Shown piece by piece: positions 1 through 11,358 of a stretch of 64,000 bases of DNA (positions are counted from its first letter, which is position 1; each line of letters opens with the position of its first letter). Under the pieces are notes generated by a model that worked only from the letters and a program-made list of their open reading frames with translations, was not told the DNA's origin and searched no databases. Where the stretch lies: NCBI GenBank assembly GCA_000231825.2, contig JH720346.1, positions 23,353 to 87,352 of the forward strand. Direction: 5' to 3'. Source of the stretch: Tetrahymena elliotti 4EA. Lineage: Eukaryota; Ciliophora; Oligohymenophorea; Hymenostomatida; Tetrahymenidae. A program made the translations under genes and the position numbers.

Positions 1-200
1 TTCATTTTTATTTGTTCTTTTTAGATTTCATTCAATTTTTCTTTCTTTTAAATACTTGTTTACTAAATTTTAATTTTTAAAAGTGGGATTAAGATTGATA
101 AAAAGGATGTCTCAAGATTAAAATTAACACTCATAAAAGCAAAAAAATTAATAAGATTAATTAATTTATCATTAATATTTTGAAATAATGATTATTTTAA
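1..200 (+). repeat. Dispersed repeat, partial copy at window edge
   Basis: This stretch closely matches positions about 7735-7945 in the same orientation: the pyrimidine-rich run, then the AAAAGTGGGA block, then the AACACTCAT/AAAGC block and the AATAATGATTATTTTA end. The reverse complement of about 32390-32590 carries the same blocks. It is therefore one copy of the repeat family described for 6985-7950, cut by the window start. No coding frame is evident. The 700 bases that follow hold nothing I can identify. Confidence 0.75.
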
Positions 201-901
201 TTAAATTCATATAAAAATTTGTAAAAATTATTATATTGATAAAAATAATTGTAGGTAAAATAACTAAAAAATCTGAATATTAAAACTCATTTGTCTATCT
301 GCATCAGACATCTTTTATCTTTAATTAATTTTTTAGTTATTTTTATTTGATTTCTTATTTTTGGTCAAAAAAAAGCAACATTTTAATTTCATAAATGATA
401 ATTAATTCAATAATGAAAAATAATTTTTTAAACAATTTCTAAAATTTTAATAAAAGTAATTATAAAAAAAATATTTTATCTAAATCAGCTATTTTTAATT
501 AAATCCCCAAAAATTTAAAAATAGATCTTTAAAAATAAGTTCCTATATTTAATGAGTGAAAATGTAAATATCATTAATGATAACTTAAATAGCTTTAATA
601 TAAAAATTAGATAAATAAGAGGTTGTTTGTATTAAAACAAGAATAGGATTTGTTTAAAAAATAAATACTAAATTAAAAACTAAAATCTGAGAAGTTGTTA
701 AAATCTAGATAAAATGATTTTTTTTTATTGAGTTTTTATAAATTTTGCATAATTATTGAATTATTGATGGTGATAAAAGATATTCTATAAAAAATAAATT
801 GATTGTAATGAATTTCCTGACTGATAGATTTTCTGTTTGAAGAATAATGTATCTTTAATGCTTGTTTAATGATATTAGCAAGTAAATATCTATCTTATAG
901 A

Positions 902-2510
902 ATGAGTTCGAAAAAAATCATTAATCAAATAAAATCAAAATTTAATTAATAAGAATATTTAGTAAAAATAAAAAAGGTTAAGATCACTAAATAAGGAAAT
1001 GATTGCCCATCTCAGAGAAAGAATTTTGCATGTTAAGCTTTATGGCACTATTGACTAAGCAATGTGATTAAACAATTAAAGATTCATATTCGAGATTTGA
1101 TTAATAGGGATTATTGCAATAAGTAGTTTAGAATATTTCAAACAAACAACCAAAACAAAGACATGCTATATTATTGAAATGGAGATATCTAATATGTTGA
1201 AAAGAAATGCTTCTGATTATTGGAATAATTCCTATCTTACATTAAATAAAAAGAAATACAAATAAAATAATATTTTTCATATTATAATAATAGCACTGTC
1301 AAGCTTCATTAATCATTCAAGAATAAATCACTTTATGATATCTAACTTATCGCCGTTTCAATCAACTCTCATGGAGGTAAAAAATAAACTAGCTTTAAAT
1401 GATTTTTGATATAAAGAATGATAAATATGTTTTTGTTTTCTTTGTTAAATTAATTATTTGCTTTTAAACAAATAGGTTCACTTATCTAAGCTAAGAATAT
1501 CTGCACGGCTTTGAAATATTTCTCATAAAAAACTAGGTACTACTTTATTTGGATAAATAAGACAATTAATTACATCTTGATTCTTTTATAAATTATTTTA
1601 AAAAAGTGCTCCTGTTTACACTTTTGCTGAAGATTTGGTTTTAAATAGTGCTAATCTAATTTTAAGTTCAGGAAATAAAGTTTTTGCTGGTAAACATTAA
1701 TCTTTAAGGCGATATTTAAAGCTTTTTATTTGTGATTTTTTGAAGCCATATTAAAATTATTATTGGTATTTAAAAGGCAAGTATTCCCTCTTGGGTGATT
1801 TTGGTTACAGCTACTAAGGATTTGGTTATAAAGGATTAATGGACAATTATAATGTTAAAGCAGAATTTGTACATGCTGGTGAAAAGAAAGTCAAGTTTAA
1901 CCCATTCAAAGATTTAAATTAAGATGATGCCTAATGGTAATCTAATTAATTAATTATTTATTTATTGATTAATGATATGGTTAATCAAATTAAATACTAC
2001 AAAAGATAAATAAAAATATCTTTTAAAGATTTAATTTGAATTCTATTTGCTTTATTTAGTTAGCATATCAAAATATTAGTTATTGTTTTTGCTAATTAAT
2101 TCGATTCTATTAATCTAATAATTAAATGCTTTTTATTTTAGGATGAAGAATTATTTACTCGAAAAGGAATATGACTTAAAGAGCTCTGTTATCTAAACAA
2201 GAGCTTAGAAGTTCCATGACCTTAAATTGACTAATGAAGAAGTTAATAAATAGCTTTTGGATAAGGGTATGATCGAAGCTGAACATGCTCAATAATTAGG
2301 GTAATAAGATTTTTAATTCTTGTGATTATTTCAATAAAATATTTAATTTAATCCAAAAGCCTTATTGATGGTGTTAAAACTTTTGAAGAACTTGCTCATG
2401 AATAATATCATGGTGTCAAAATAATTGATGCTATTCCCACTGGATCTTTTACAAATAATTTATTAAAAAGCAATACATTAATTTCTAATTCATTATAATT
2501 CCTCTAATGA
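902..2510 (+). CDS. S49 family (SppA/protease IV-like) serine peptidase, 5' part unresolved
   Basis: This is a probable membrane-associated serine peptidase of the SppA/SohB type, which cleaves signal peptides and other hydrophobic substrates. From about 1290 the exons join cleanly through introns at 1377-1475, 1537-1606, 1690-1776, 1937-2141 and 2301-2359, ending at TGA 2508. They encode INSHGGS (family INSPGGS), APVYTFAEDL, LLGDFGY (where the family has GSIG), NVKAEFVHAGEKK, NPF and GLIDGVKTFEEL, all in family order. The usual catalytic Ser/Gly environment is altered: NSANLILSSG stands where ASGGYY is typical. A likely beta-strand exon (RILHVKLYGTIDQAM) lies near 1015-1070 but runs into TGA. 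I could not join 902-1290 in one frame, so the 5' end is either an unseen intron pattern or a broken gene. The start at 902 is only the first plausible ATG. Confidence 0.72.
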
Positions 2511-3163
2511 AAATTTTGTATCTCCTTCTGTTTTTCTACTTGTTAATTCGTTTCTAATAGCAAAATTCAATTACAAATTTCAATTTTGTAAAAGTTGATG
2601 ATTGTAAGTGGTAATAAATAATTAATTTTTTTAGAATTGATAAAAGTTAATTTAGTATTTATTATGATTGTTATTTTTTTATCATTTAGTTTTGTTATTA
2701 GTAGAAAGTAAATGAATAGATATTAAATGCAATAAATTAAAATGATAATATCATAAATACCTCAAATAAAAATAATTAGACAACTTAAAATAATTAAAAT
2801 TTTGATCATATTAATACTCAAAAATATGAATTTATTTAATTTAATCAATTAATATTTGTAGCAATACTTTTAGATTTTAAGCAATATATTTAATCATTAA
2901 TTTAATTAAATATCATGCATGAAATATTTTATTAATTTTTAAATAAAATGAATAAAAATTTTTAAAATGAAAAAAATTAATTCAATCTTATTTTTAATGT
3001 CTTTACATTTTAATTAATAAAAATATAAAAAATTCATTTCATAAACATTTGCAAATAAGATCCAGCAGAATCTTATCTGTTATCTCTATACTTTTGGACA
3101 GTGAGGGGGTCAATTTACTTAAATAAGGGTTCTTCTTATATATACTATTCTAAGTTGCTTTTT
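2511..3163. other. Convergent intergenic spacer
   Basis: This is AT-rich DNA between the 3' ends of the S49 peptidase and Sec10 genes. It should hold both 3' untranslated regions and polyadenylation signals. I see no further coding or structured element. Confidence 0.6.
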
Positions 3164-6100
3164 TCAATCTATGTATTATTTAACAAATCTTAATGTATTT
3201 ATTTTCAATATTAAAAGTTTTACTTTGAAAAGATTGATTAAGACCTTTAATTATTCAAACTTTTAAAGAACCTCAAAGTAGTTAAAGTTTTAAATAATTA
3301 GTTTTTCATATTAAGCAACATCAACTTATAGCTGTTAAATAGCTCCCTGCTAACTAACTTTGAACTTTGAAAAATGATCTATTAAGATACTTTATTAAAA
3401 CAAAATATTAGAAAATTTAATTATTTATAATATAATTAATATGATATTATACGAAATAATTTAAAGTCCTATTGATTCAAGTACTCTTGTTCTGTTTGAA
3501 TTAGACTAGCTCTGGTTGATAGATTCTATGTAAACTTGAAGGAAAGAAATAAATTCTGTGCACGCAACAGTAGGGGAGGGTAAACTCTCAGTTGACTTCA
3601 AAAAATCTTTGCTTCTTTATTTGTCATTTAAAATTCTATTACAATTAATGAAGATAGAAGCTAAAGCACACTAGATTGACTTCAAAATGTTTATTTCTAA
3701 AGCTGAAATTATTTGTTCTTTCTTTTTAACCATTTAACGAAGCTCTGTATTTTCAAAGCTATTTTTCTAGATATTTAAAAGAAAAATAAAAACTAAGATA
3801 TAAAATAAAAAATGTAATTTTTACAGTATGTTAGGAGAATATTAAATCCATTCTATTAACAAGAATATTCAATTAAGGAATAACTTCAAAGAAATCTGCA
3901 TTAAGCAAAGTCTTTCTGTTCAAATTTGGTACAGTTTGAATTGTGCTTTTTAAAATTATTAAAAGTATGAAATAAATACTAAAAACTTAAATATAATTTA
4001 CTATTCAATGAGAGTAGATATCAAGTTAGTTCCAAATTATGATAAAAATAATTCAAGTATCTAGCATTTATTTGTTATCCTTTATTTGTAAAAATATATT
4101 CATTTTTTATTTTCAATCCAATTCTTTACCTTTGTTCTTTTAAAGAGATCTTTTCACTTCTATTCAGAGATTCCTGAACAGAAGTAAATATTATCTCAAT
4201 ATATTCTTGGTGAAGTATATCTTTCATTATACTCAATCTGTGGGCCATTTCAGATTTTGCTGTTCAATACAATAAATCAATAAAAATATATCATAATAGA
4301 TCAATAAAGTAAATAAAAAAAGATCAATAAAGTAAATAAATATATTAAGAGAATAAATAAATATAGATCAATAAAAAAACAAGCAAAGAAAGAAAGAAAT
4401 ATTGATAGATTAAATAATATAAAATGTATTACTTAATCTAACTTAATCCTTTTCAGAGTTATCAAATATGAGATGTTCAAACCACTTTTAAATTTCTCCC
4501 TTAACTCTTTCTTTGGTCTTGATTGATAAAAAGAGAGGAATTAAATTAGTAATATAGATTCTGAAAAATGTCTTACAAAATCTTTTGATCTTTACATGAG
4601 CTCGATGACCTTATTTGAATTATCTGAAATTGTGCATGTTAAATTGTTTATTTCGATTTCGAAATATCTCTCTTAAAATTCCTAGAATAGAGATATGAAA
4701 AATGAATTTGCCAATTCACTTGCCTAAGAACTTAAGGTGCTTTCGATTTAATCTAATCTGTTAACTTGAGTGTTGATTGTTTCATAAAGAAACTAGAAAT
4801 TTTAAAGGTATAAACTGGGGTTTTTGGTGAAGTTATTCAAAATCTGCTTGACTATTTTTCCCATCTTTTTATTATTTTTTTTACAGATAAGAAAAGAATA
4901 ATTTATATCAAACTAAATGTTTACAATATCATCAAAGCTGTAGCCTATGAAGGTTTTGAGAACATCACTGCTATATCCACCAAATATTTCCTAAATGCAA
5001 AAAGAGTTCTTAACTCCATCTTCTTTATTTTCATCTTATAAAGCTTTTTTAAATCTGGCATGAAGCAAATCTAAATGATTTTTAACTTCCCTCTTTATGT
5101 TCTCAGGTCCTTATAAGCTAAAATCTTGATTTCTTATTAAAAAAAATCCATTGAAAGAGTGAAAAAATAATTATATTTACACTTTAAGTTCTCCTAAAGT
5201 TTAATCAATATAGAATTCAGCTACTTTACCAATCATCTCATAAAGATGAATAATCTTTAAATATCTCTTTGTTTGTTTGTTTGTTTAATTAAAAATAAAA
5301 TATATTTTTTTAAAAGAAATAAATTAAAATCTACAGCCATATTTTGTGAATCAAACAACCAATAGAACTCTTTAAATTTCTTTTCTATTTTAATTTCAAA
5401 TTTCTAAAACATGTCTCTAATGTTATCAATAGCTAGCTTATATTCACCTGTATTATTCATATTTGAACAAACTTTTTGCAAAATCAAAATATTTTTTGCT
5501 GCCAACTCTATATTATCTAATTTATTTTCATTGATAACTTGTCTATACATCTAAGGATGATCTTCTTAATTTTTTCTTAATAAAATTCCTTTAAAAACTT
5601 TAAACATGCAAAAATATTCTACTTATTAAATGCCTTAAAGTGTTCTATCAATTGCTTTGTGCGAATCACTTAATCTTTTTCTTAATTTATTTCTCTCAAC
5701 TGCTATTCAATAGGATTACGATTGCTAAGCACAGATAACTGTTTCTCAATTTGCTAATAAATCTATTTTAAGTTCTATTTTTTATAGAAAAATACTATCA
5801 AACTATTATTTCAATCTAAGCATTTTAATAGGAAATCAAACTAAATATACCTTGAACTCATTTTCCATTTAAACCTTCTTGTTTGCTTAATAATCCATTT
5901 TTATTTTATTTACATATAATTGAGTGTTTAATTCATCTTTAATCTTTTCATTAATCATAATGTATAATTACACTCCAAAAATTAAATAACCTATTTACTT
6001 TATTGCTCATTTCAGTTAAAACAGTCTCCATTTTTGATAAATTTTGGCTTATATCTTATACATTTCTATCCACGTCTTCAAGATTATCTTTTTTTATGCA

Positions 6101-6345
6101 TATAAATCATAAACTTCTTAAAAAGCTTGATTTTTATACCTATCTTTATCAAATTATATCTCTACTATTTAAAGAATTGCTCCAAAAATTTATTAGCCTA
6201 AAATGTCTCACTCTTTTACAATTAAATTTAGTAAATAAATGAAGCATCTTCTAATTAATACCTATAGACTTTCTATGTTAACTAGTTCTTTTTAAATATT
6301 AGAATTTGGTTAATTCTATTATGTTTGCTATTATTATTTTTACAT
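3164..6345 (-). CDS. SEC10: Exocyst complex component Sec10 (EXOC5)
   Basis: Sec10 is a subunit of the octameric exocyst, which tethers secretory vesicles to the plasma membrane before SNARE fusion. The minus-strand exons, read with TAA/TAG as Gln, follow the Sec10 order. First comes a KFLEQFF segment (family RLLEEF), then a long coiled coil including LSVLSNRNPIEQQL. Next are TKQLIEHFKAFNKQ (family QKLMKYFNEF), a helical block with LDNIELAAKNILILQKV and KFEIKIEKKFKEF, and SLYLQNFQFLYETINTQV. The C-terminal CorEx-like part has HFSKFKVSQQGAIQQLQVDV and LQKFEQLKVLINLF. I place the start at ATG 6343-6345, giving a Gln-rich leader spliced to ANKFLEQFF, and the stop at TGA 3164-3166. There are about a dozen introns, one holding a GATCAATAAAGTAAATAAA tandem repeat near 4285-4375. 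Not every splice was resolved, so the protein length is uncertain. Confidence 0.85.
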
Positions 6346-6984
6346 TTCTAAAAACCTCTGAATTAATATTTTATCAGATCTTAAAATAAACAAAATCAAG
6401 TCAAATTAAATGAACAAGTAAGATTTTTATTATTTATCAAATTTTTTTCTTTTCTAAAAATTATTCTTTGTTATTTCTATTACATTTATTAATAAAATAT
6501 TTTTTAATTTCTAATTAGATCTAACTTAATCAAATAAATTAAAATCATTCAATAAAATAATATATAAAAGATTTTTATAAAATGATTGCTATTAGTCATA
6601 ATTACTGATGATATCGTATCATACAAATAGCCAATTTAATTTTATAAGATTTTAGTTATTTTTAGGTTTTTAATGAATGATTTTTGCTTTAAGATTAGTA
6701 AGTATTTGGATAAATAAAAAGAATTATTCAAATAATCATGATTAAAAATAAAAAACTGTAATTTTTTTATTTAATTTTAATTTAATTTCCATTAAAATTT
6801 ACAAATACAAATTGAACATATTAAATAGAGAGAGTGATAAATACCGTAAATCCTCATTAATTCTCACCAACCCCCTCCCCAAACTCATAGAGTACTAAAT
6901 GGTGATTAATAAATATCCAGAAAATATGGTGATAATTTATGCTGGTAGGAATTTATGAGGATTTAGTGTAGTTCCAAAAATTTA
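6346..6984. other. Upstream region of Sec10, no gene seen
   Basis: This is AT-rich DNA with no sustained code-6 reading frame. It should contain the Sec10 promoter and 5' untranslated region. The only structure is the 23-bp inverted repeat listed separately at 6847-6965. Confidence 0.5.
6847..6965. repeat. Imperfect inverted repeat (about 23-bp arms)
   Basis: The left arm (6847-6869, TAAATCCTCATTAATTCTCA and onward) is nearly the reverse complement of the right arm (6943-6965, ending ATGAGGATTTA). The loop of about 73 bp holds an unusual C-run (ACCCCCTCCCC). It lies just outside the dispersed repeat, so it could be a short transposon remnant or an RNA hairpin. No coding potential is seen. 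Confidence 0.6.
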
Positions 6985-7950
6985 TTTCAAATTAAATTCT
7001 GCAACCAACCTTATTTTTATTTTGAATTTTTTAATTAAAAATATCTGGTTCTTGCCTAATTTTTGGAAATCAAGTGGTAGTATCTGAATTTCATTATTAA
7101 TAATCAAATAGGTTATTTCATTTTTGTGATTAAATTTGCAAATTTTATTTGAAAACTTAATCTAATTTTTCGTATGAATTACTAATTAATTAATATTCAA
7201 TTTCATATCTAAACAAATAATAAATGTTATTACAAAATAAAAAATATTTTCCAAATCTTGCTGAAGTACTTCAATTTCTGTAGATAATCTCTAATCTTTG
7301 AGTCTTAAACTTGGGTAAAAATAGTGTTTCAATATTAATTATGTATTTTTGAATGAATCAATAAATGAATACATTAATTTATAAGTAACTACTGACTTAT
7401 TTTAATTTGTTTACTTAATATTAGTTTGGTTAATTCATTCATTTTTATTTCTTCTTTTCATATTTCTTTCACATTTTTCTGTCTTTTTCTTATTATTTTA
7501 AGCATTTCTTTATTCAATTTTTTTTTTAAAGGAAGAATAATATTGGTGATATGGGTGTCTAAGCATAAGGATTTGAATTATCAAAATGCTCTAATCTCTA
7601 AACTGTCTTCCTTCACCTCAAGTAGTGTTTTAATTTTTATTATGTATTTTAAGGAATCAATAAATGATTACACTAATTAAAAAGTAAAGACCGATTAATT
7701 TCGGTTTATTTACTTGATACTAGTTTAGCTAATCCATTCATTTTTATTTGTTCTTTTCTTATTTCATTCACATTTTTATGTCTTTTCCTTTCTTTTAAAT
7801 ATTTCTTTATTTAATTTTTATTTTTAAAAGTGGGAATGAAATTAGTTAAATGAGTGCCTAAGGATTAAAATCAACACTCATTAAAGCAAAAAGATTAAAA
7901 AGATTAATTAAATTATCATTAGAATTTTGAAATAATGATTATTTTAATAA
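6985..7950 (+). repeat. Dispersed repeat cluster with about 300-bp tandem units
   Basis: There is one leader segment (about 6990-7300) followed by two related units of about 300 bp (about 7316-7620 and 7620-7945). Each unit runs through GATTACACTAATT-like sequence, a TTTACTTGATATTAGTTTGGCTAAT-like block, a pyrimidine tract, then a GGATTTGAATTATCAAAATGCT-type end. The same blocks, reverse complemented, form the cluster at 32385-34080, with partial copies at both window ends. There are no terminal repeats I can define and no transposase frame. Probably an intergenic repeat family. Confidence 0.75.
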
Positions 7951-8212
7951 ATATCAGACTTTACTTACCTTACTTTTAGATAATCTAAAGGTTTTCATTC
8001 ATATTATATTGTAAAATGTAAAAATTATTATTCTTATAAAAAATTAAATAAGAAATTTAATAATTTTTTATTGTATTATTTTATTTATGGTAAATATTTT
8101 AATATAAAACAAAAATGTATGGACAATTTTAAATTTAGATGTTTTTTGGTTGAATAATTTAAGAATTAATTAATTAATAGTGATAATGTAAATTTAATAT
8201 AGATTTAGAAGG

Positions 8213-9260
8213 TCATTAGTTTAATTTGTGAATAGAAGTATCACTTCCTAGACCATCCATACTAATAACTTTCATGGTTTCTTTTGCATCGTTTTCATCA
8301 TTTATAGCTAGCTTTGTTTATTTTGCCGTGAGCTCATCATCTTCATTACTTTTATCTTCATTCTTAATTGGAACAACTTTAGTTTTACTATATTTAGTTT
8401 TTTGCTTAGTATCTTTTGTGTCCACAAATCCTAAATCTTTATTATTTTCCAAGTCAACCTGCTTTTTACTTTAATTATTTAGAAGGATTTCTTTCTTATT
8501 TTAATTATCATAATTTTTACTCTAATTTTTATTCTTTTCTAATTCTTAAGTGCGGAACCATTCAGGAGCAAAAGTTTGTTTTTCCTCTTTATCCTTCATG
8601 TTTATTTTTTCTTCATACTCATATCCTTCACTAATAAACTTAAAACTAAGGAATAAAATCAAAGAAAAGAAATGATTAAGAACACTAAAAGCAATAATAC
8701 CACTCAATATTCCAACATATTAACCTTTTTAATTTTCTACATTAGGTTTAGTAATTGAATCAAAACCATAAATAGGGTCAGTTGTATTAGAAGTGTTTAA
8801 AGAACATATTAAAAGAAGAACGCCATATACAGTAATAGCTAAAAATAGTATTATTCTAAAAACGACATAAAATAATCCTAAGCACTTTAAGTTTTTCTTA
8901 CGATTAGCAAAATAAAAGATGAACAAGGATAGTACTATCAGACCTAATTATTGATGATGAAATATTTTTAAAATAGAGAAAAGAAACAAAACGAAATTTA
9001 CCTCCAGAAGCAATGAATATGATTCCATATAAAAAATTGTTTGTTGAAAATAATTAAAGATAATAATCAAATATTTTTAGCTCTAAGAGGGCATTTATTC
9101 CTACTAAAATTAATCCTGCAGATATTAAAAAGTCTTAAAATGCTAATATTTGAATGACTCTCAAAGGTCTAACTTTTAAGCAACAAAAGCAGCAGTTCGC
9201 CTCTCCATTTATAGGATCACTTAAGAAATCTATGCAATTTGAAAGTTTTTTACAAATCAT
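8213..9260 (-). CDS. Four-span membrane protein with Cys-rich N-terminus, unknown function
   Basis: It encodes 329 aa in two exons (9002-9260 and 8213-8943, intron 8944-9001 with GT-AG ends and restored frame). The start is ATG 9258-9260 and the stop is TGA 8213. The N-terminus has a CCFCC cluster (residues about 23-27) suited to palmitoylation. It is followed by four hydrophobic segments: near residues 36-54 and 70-95, and two more around the PIYGFDSITKP loop. After the fourth span (ILSGIIAFSVLNHFFSLILF) comes a charged Lys/Glu/Gln-rich cytosolic tail of about 160 residues. The layout resembles tetraspan-like ciliate membrane proteins, but I recognise no family. The Cys cluster and tail would face the same side if four spans are correct. 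The gene prediction is firm; the function is unknown. Confidence 0.78.
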
Positions 9261-10001
9261 CTTAAGTTTAGAGTTTGCTATCAAGAAGAAATAAGTTCGA
9301 TTTTTGATTTGTTAATGTAAACACTAATTGATTTATCAATTTATCTTATTTATCTATGACGAATCAAAGCTGTATATTTATAAATTTCTTCAAATTTTTT
9401 ACCAGAATTTTAATTCCTTTTGAACTGGCTATAAATTTACAAAGAGAATTTAAAATAATTCTGACAATGTTTCACTGCAAACATCTGTTGTATTTTATTT
9501 TTTTAATAATTTTAATTTCCAGAATTAATGTTGCCCTGCATTTTTTAGCTTTTATAAAATTTGTTTACAGCTCTATTAGGTGATAAAATTACAGATCGAT
9601 CTCTCAAGCTATTTAAAAATTTTTTTAGAATTCTACTTACTTTGCTTTTCAGATTTGTGTTGACTACACCTTGTAATACTCCAATAAACCAAACTTAAGA
9701 AGCATTTAGTATAAAGGCTAAATTAAGGTAAAACACAGTAAAAGAAAAAACTGTTTGTAGAGAAGACTAAACTTAATAATGAACTAAATCTTTTAATTAA
9801 AATTAAAAAAAATATTATAATTTATTTATTGATTATATTTACTAAATAAAAATAAATATTTCTTTATTTTTAGTGAATAAATAATAACAAAAGAAAAAGA
9901 AAATAAATATAGGGGATACTTTATATTAAAGATCTGTATAATCTTAATTAAAAATCTGTAAAAAATAAAAATAAGTAGCAATTTAAAACCATCTTAAATA
10001 A
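9261..10001. other. Divergent intergenic region
   Basis: This lies between the divergent membrane-protein and nuclease-like genes and should carry both promoters. A 75-codon standard-code open frame at 9356-9583 has no recognisable features and is probably chance. Nothing else is seen. Confidence 0.5.
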
Positions 10002-10493
10002 ATGGATTCACCTTATGAAAAAGGAAAGGAAGGAGAAAAAATGGTCATGGATTCTCTATTAACTATGATTTAAAATAATAAATGGGAACTTATTAGTGTT
10101 CCTAGTGGATTTTTAGATTATATTAAGAATAAATAACAGAATTTAAAAAGTAATAACATCAAAGATAAGCTAAATAAATTGAAAACGGAAAAAAGGGAAG
10201 AAAACAATGAAAGCAAAAAAGAACGAGAGGAAGAAAAAGAAGAAGAAATAGTGAATTATGATTATATAAATTCATGTGAAAATGAAGACGAAGAACAAAA
10301 ATTGATAAAAACCTCTAAAACTTATGAAGATAAAAGGAAAGATGACATGGACTTTGTTATTGAAAAGGGTAACTTTATTTGTGGCATTGAAGTGAAATAA
10401 AGAAACTAAAGTTACTACAGTAATTTGTGCATTGATAAATTAATTTAAGAGCGACATAGAAAGAATACAAATAAAATACGTAAAAAGAAATGA
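10002..10493 (+). CDS. Small protein with PD-(D/E)XK nuclease-like motif set
   Basis: It is a 163-aa single-exon gene under code 6 (start ATG 10002, stop TGA 10491). Residues 7-15 (KGKEGEKMV) give an early acidic helix with E12. Residues 28-38 (WELISVPSGFL) form a likely strand. Residues 60-110 are a highly charged Lys/Glu insertion. Residues 117-132 read DFVIEKGNFICGIEVK, matching the core nuclease pattern of D, a hairpin of about a dozen residues, then E-x-K, and are followed by QRN. That arrangement (alpha, beta, D, beta, ExK) is the hallmark of PD-(D/E)XK enzymes, including Holliday-junction resolvase-like and restriction-type nucleases. The charged insertion and short length are atypical. 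The fold assignment is inference from motifs only. A divergent or inactive homologue is possible. Confidence 0.6.
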
Positions 10494-10878
10494 TGAGAAA
10501 AATAAAGTGAGAGTGAAATAAATTGAAGCAAATAAAAAAAAATAAAAGATTTAAAAGTAAAAATTGCAGAGAACAATTCGAACGTAACAGAGGAATAAAA
10601 GCAAGAATAAACAAATTTTTAGTAATAATTAGTTGAGTTGAATAAAGAAAAATAATCATTATAAGATATTCATTTAAAGGATTAATTATATTTCCTCTTT
10701 ATTCTTGTAGCAAACACAAAGATAAGGGATAAAATATTTAAAATTAAGATCTAAAATATTCATCTTTTGAATTCAATTATAAAAGTCTTATCAAAATTTA
10801 AGTTTTTTTTTTTAAAGTGAAGAATTTTAAACTGTAAATAATGATTTTATCAAGTAAATAAAAAGAGATTTTTCAAGT

Positions 10879-11358
10879 ATGAAAAAAATAAAAAATAGCC
10901 AAAAAGATATATAATAAACTTAATTAAATCTACTTAATTTGATCTTAAAATCTTTCCCTAAATAAATATCATCAGAGAAGAAGAAAGAATCAAGGAATTT
11001 ACTTTTTTATGTTTCTGAATTATTTAGTAACGACAAATCATTAGCAGTATCAAGATAAAAATTAGTAGAAAATATCATATTTAAATGTTTTTATCATAAT
11101 TATGATGTTTTAGATCTTGAAAAAGGAATAGAAGAATTAAATAAATATTTAGAATCAAATAAAGAAAAAGATGATGTTATCTTTGATGACTTAAACAGAG
11201 ATATCAAAAACTTTCTTAAACAATAAAAAAAAAATTAAGAAAAAATCTAAAAATAAGATATCTATTATCAATTAAAAACTTTACTTAAAAATACTTACAA
11301 AAAAAACATAAGAATCTTAAACTAACCAAGAGAGTAACACTAAAACAAAAAAAAATGA
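10879..11358 (+). CDS. Unknown 159-aa charged helical protein
   Basis: There is a complete code-6 frame from ATG 10879 to TGA 11356. It has no recognisable domain. The middle (residues about 41-115) looks like real protein: LLFYVSELFSNDKSLAVSR, then FKCFYHNYDVLDLEKGIEEL and DDVIFDDLNRDIKNFLK. These suggest amphipathic helices, and the C-terminus is Lys/Gln-rich. It follows the nuclease-like gene on the same strand after a 385-bp gap with no frame joining them. It may be an independent gene or a downstream exon of that gene. Codon choice is strongly AT-biased like its neighbours. Confidence 0.5.

Noticed and set aside
3540..3600. Locally GC-richer block considered as a small RNA gene
   Set aside because: It reads as Sec10 coding sequence (ESLPSPTVACTEF) on the minus strand.
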